Below, one piece after another: positions 61,239 to 64,000 of a stretch of DNA of 64,000 nucleotides. Position numbers and translations under genes: made by a program. Each line of letters starts with the position of its first letter. Position 1 is the stretch's first letter. Source of the stretch: Oscheius sp. JU75. Its lineage: Eukaryota > Nematoda > Chromadorea > Rhabditida > Rhabditidae. The notes beneath the pieces are model-generated. The model was not told where the DNA came from, searched no databases, and saw nothing but the letters and a program-made list of their open reading frames with translations. The stretch is from the NCBI GenBank assembly GCA_037178855.1, contig JASJZC010000004.1, forward strand, positions 7,812,001 through 7,876,000. The letters are read 5' to 3'.

Positions 61239-62360
61239 CGTCTTCGAAGTGTTAATGAGAAAAGCTCTCTGAGAGGGGTGGGAGGTAGCGCCCAAAGTTC
61301 ATTAGGTCATTAGGACTGGAAGAGAGAGAGTCAGTTCCCGAAAAGTGAGAGGAGAGAACAACAACACGTAGTCACTTAGTTGATGAGATGGTCAAGTGGT
61401 CAAGGGAATGGGTCTGTTCGGAAGCTCTCTCTCTCTCTCTCTCTCTCTCGAAGCTATAGAGCGAGTCAAGCGCTACAAAACCGCTGCAGATGATCTACCC
61501 ATATGTAATGTTTGTGCAGAAAGCTAAATCCCGTCCAACTTCACAAGGTCCTCGCGTTCTTTCCTCATTTTTCGGACTCAAGCACTAATTTTTTCAAAAA
61601 AAAAAAAAAGGCTGGAAAGCTGGGTGTATAGTCGCGGTGGTTTGCCGTAAATAGCTGGGCCTGACGTGGCTGGAGTTTTGGTGGACTGGGCAGCCCATCC
61701 CGGTTCACTGAACTGGAGCTTCCGTCAGAGCTACAGCCATCGGTGGCGTGTATACATTTGTGTTCTACAAGTGTAGGTCGGGGGCCTGTTTGATGAAGTG
61801 GGGCAACACTTTTTCCTCCGACTTATACCGGGGAGAGTTCAATGACGCCTGAACCCTTTGCAAGAATTTATCAAATTTTTTTTGAAACAGGACTATCGTA
61901 ACAAGCAAGGTCTCTCTTTCCTTCTCTCTATCTCTTTGTCTTCCTGTTTATCTGTCTCTCTGTTCTTCTGTCTTTATGTCACTGTTCCTCTCTACAAAAA
62001 CCACTTCCATTCTGTTTCTTTTCCCCACTTTCCAGACAGCCTTTGAGTCATTGTGAGTTTGCTTTGTAGTTTCTCCTGTTCCTGTTCTGCATTTGATTAG
62101 AAACTATCGCGAAAGCGAACGAAGTCTAGAGGTAAATAAGACCAGTTTTTATTTTTGCGTTCCTCATTGAACAATTTTCAGAACAAGATCTCTAAAGAAA
62201 TAGGGATAGTTGCCCGTGGGAGAGCTCCCCCGGAAATTGGTTCTGGGTTAATGGTGATAAAAGTAGTGTTGTTGACCCATACTTTCTCTACGGATAACCT
62301 CCAGTCTATGAACCAGGGAGACAGTGACAGAGCAGAATCATTGTCTCTCTCACATAAAGA
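61239..62360. other. spacer with no supported gene
   Basis: Simple CT sequence (61428-61450, 61910-62000) and an A-rich patch near 61595-61610. No coding or repeat-family signal is clear. Confidence 0.5.
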
Positions 62361-62361
62361 C

Positions 62362-62496
62362 AGAGGTCGCTCAAATCTCACCTGTTCCCCCTGAAGCAGC
62401 TGGTCTAATCCCCATGGATCCGCTTCCGGTAGCTCCTGAGAAAGTCGGTCGACCAGCAGCTCTTCCTCTGGATGCAGTTCAGAGGAGAGAAACATC
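62362..62496 (-). CDS. possible small acidic protein, weak
   Basis: On the minus strand a short frame starts at an ATG (62496) and reads MFLSSELHPEEELLVDRLSQ and on to LLQGEQ. There it meets a good donor (CAG|GTGAGA) at about 62382. A following exon up to a poly(A) signal at 62148-62153 would stop within a few codons. It could be a very short peptide, a 3' exon of something larger, or noise. No family is recognised. Confidence 0.25.
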
Positions 62497-62790
62497 GTAG
62501 AGAGAAAATGAGTAGAGAGTGGTGAGTTAGTGAGTGAGTCGGCAATCGCAGGGGGCCCCCTTCTGGAAGCGGCGTGCGGATCCTCAATTGGAATAGGTTC
62601 ATTTCAGAGAGATTGCCAATTTGTGGGCCCAGAACTCGGGCTGAGAATGTTCATTGAACAATAGAGACAGAGTGAGAGGGATACAGAGAGAGAGAGAGAG
62701 AGAGAGATACAGTGAGATTCTATGTAGTTCTGTGGACGACACTGGATGGACCCGATTGGCATCACAACTGAATTCTGACATCTTCCTTTC

Positions 62791-63119
62791 TCAGAGGTCG
62801 TAGATCTTGAAGTCGTGGTTGTGGACGGGGCTGGCAGCGTCGAAGGAACAATAGCAGGTTAGACCGAAGCTGGAATCCAACGTATTTTGACTCTCGGACT
62901 GTAACTTACTCGTTTTCGATATTCCTCTTTAGACAGACGGGGAGAGAGTCCTTAAAGCAGGCTCGACAAAGCTGAAAATGTCAAAAATTGCTTTCTGGGC
63001 AGGAGTGCTTGTGTCTCTCTGTCTCTATGCTCATCTGCCTCTTTGTTCCTATGTCTCTCTGTGTCTGTGTCTCTTTGTCTCTGTCTATCTGTCTCTCTAT
63101 CTCTTTGTCGTTGTATCTT

Positions 63120-63159
<40 letters not shown>

Positions 63160-63653
63160 CATGCATCTGTCTCCCTGTCTCACCTGATGACAAGACATCT
63201 CCGGATAGTTCCTCATAGTTCCCGTCCTTCTCGGAACATATGTAAATGGACTGCACTTGAACTCGAACTTCTCTCTCAACATCTCCCGCCAGTGTTCCTC
63301 GGTAAATTCTGAACTCCAACAATTGAATCTGTCGCAGACAAACGAACCAGCTAGCTCCCTAATGGAAAAGTTCCTATGCTGGACGGTTGCCCTGGCAGAT
63401 CGAGGTGTAGTTCGGAGATTCTTCTGGTTGCTGCTCTTCAGATCTTCGCAGTAGGCGTTGATGTTCTCAATATCCGTGATCGGAAAGACTTCCTGAACAA
63501 GCTATAGTATCCCTGACCGGTAGTCAACCTACTCGGACCTGAAGATCGGCAGCCTGCTTCAGATTCTCTTCAGACATGGTGACAGAGAGGATGTTTAGAA
63601 GAGGGAATATGAGCATGACTGAAAGTACCTGCATAACGATCATGATCAAATGA
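62791..63653 (-). CDS. secreted Cys-rich protein, possible IL-17-like cystine knot
   Basis: Four exons on the minus strand: start near 63653 with a hydrophobic leader (QVLSVMLIFPLLNILSV), a long exon about 63187-63493, one at about 62912-62973, and a last one ending at 62791. All phases fit; about 185 aa. There are ten cysteines. The C-terminal block CSPFTYVPRRTGTMRNYPEM, then SCHQLCRAC, SLPV, and TCYC recalls the IL-17 pattern (SPW.Y ... RYP ... C.C..C ... SVP ... GCTC). It is shorter between the last elements than known IL-17s. The IL-17 link is inference from motif order; a different cystine-knot or nematode-specific family is possible. No poly(A) signal is obvious. Confidence 0.55.
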
Positions 63654-64000
63654 GGTAATTGAAAGATTGGAATCTTCAATGGGAGAGAGTAACGAAAAGG
63701 GTTTAGGCGCTTAAAAAATTCAAGGGAGCTCTCAGGAAAAGATCGTGTCAACATCCGACTTTGGAGTTTGGTTGAAAGGGTGTGGGAAGTCTGATTACCG
63801 GGGGAAATGACTGTCTCTGTCTCTGTCACCGAAAAGAGAAAGCGATCAAAGTGAATAAAGACTGGCATCGTGGGAGTTCTTATAGTCATAGCCAAATAGC
63901 AAAACAACCCCCCATTGAAAGAAAAAGTGGGTTGAGTTTAATGACGTCTATTTGTAGATCAACTAGCAGTGAGAATAGAATAATGTGCTCACCAGCTGAC
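63654..64000. other. window end, no supported gene
   Basis: A minus-strand open frame reaches 63907 upstream of the secreted-protein start and could hold a 5' extension or UTR. I see noth­ing conserved. Confidence 0.4.

Overview
The window looks like nuclear DNA of a nematode. Genes are split into many small exons by introns that are often only 30-60 nt, with TTTCAG-type acceptors. The gene content is nematode-like: two TWK-type two-pore potassium channels, a tyrosinase-like protein with the nematode C-terminal layout, a NOT1 (LET-711) orthologue, and a ubiquitin with Ala19. No species is named. Runs of GAGACA/TCTCTG low-complexity DNA fill most introns and spacers. There is no bacterial, viral or CRISPR content. 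All gene models were built by hand from splice signals and reading phase; single exon ends may be off by a base or two.

Layout. 1-13956 (+): a MIG-10/RIAM/lamellipodin adaptor, with weaker 5' exons at 1240, 4618 and 5572, a firm core from 9265, and a ~615-bp perfect GAGACA array in an intron. 14086-14470 (-): a small secreted Cys-rich protein. 14597-18215 (-): TWK channel 1. 18660-25183 (-): a giant gene of 58 tandem 34-residue repeats, probably a MAP6/SAXO-type axonemal microtubule protein. 26496-28795 (-): proteasome lid subunit PSMD11/RPN-6. 29512-32345 (+): RIOK3. 32989-33468 (+) and 34301-35218 (-): two unrecognised Ser-rich proteins. 36086-50652 (+): a 38-exon CNOT1 gene. 50653-52350: repeats only. 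52351-53768 (-): FRG1, divergent from 54234-54765 (+), ubiquitin-L40. 54829-57111 (-): tyrosinase-like secreted protein that appears to have lost its copper sites. 57927-61238 (-): TWK channel 2. 62791-63653 (-): small secreted Cys-rich protein with a possible IL-17-like cystine pattern.

The housekeeping genes (CNOT1, PSMD11, RIOK3, FRG1, ubiquitin-L40) cover mRNA decay, proteolysis, ribosome/RNA processing and translation. They sit among neuronal or secreted functions (two K+ channels, MIG-10, Cys-rich secreted proteins). No single operon or dedicated system ties them together.

The most unusual items are four. The 58-repeat gene has internal exons that are all exact multiples of 102 nt and ends in an apparent GC-AG intron. 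A family of dispersed palindromic repeats recurs across the window. Degenerate tRNA-like elements are packed into CNOT1 introns. The tyrosinase homologue seems catalytically dead.
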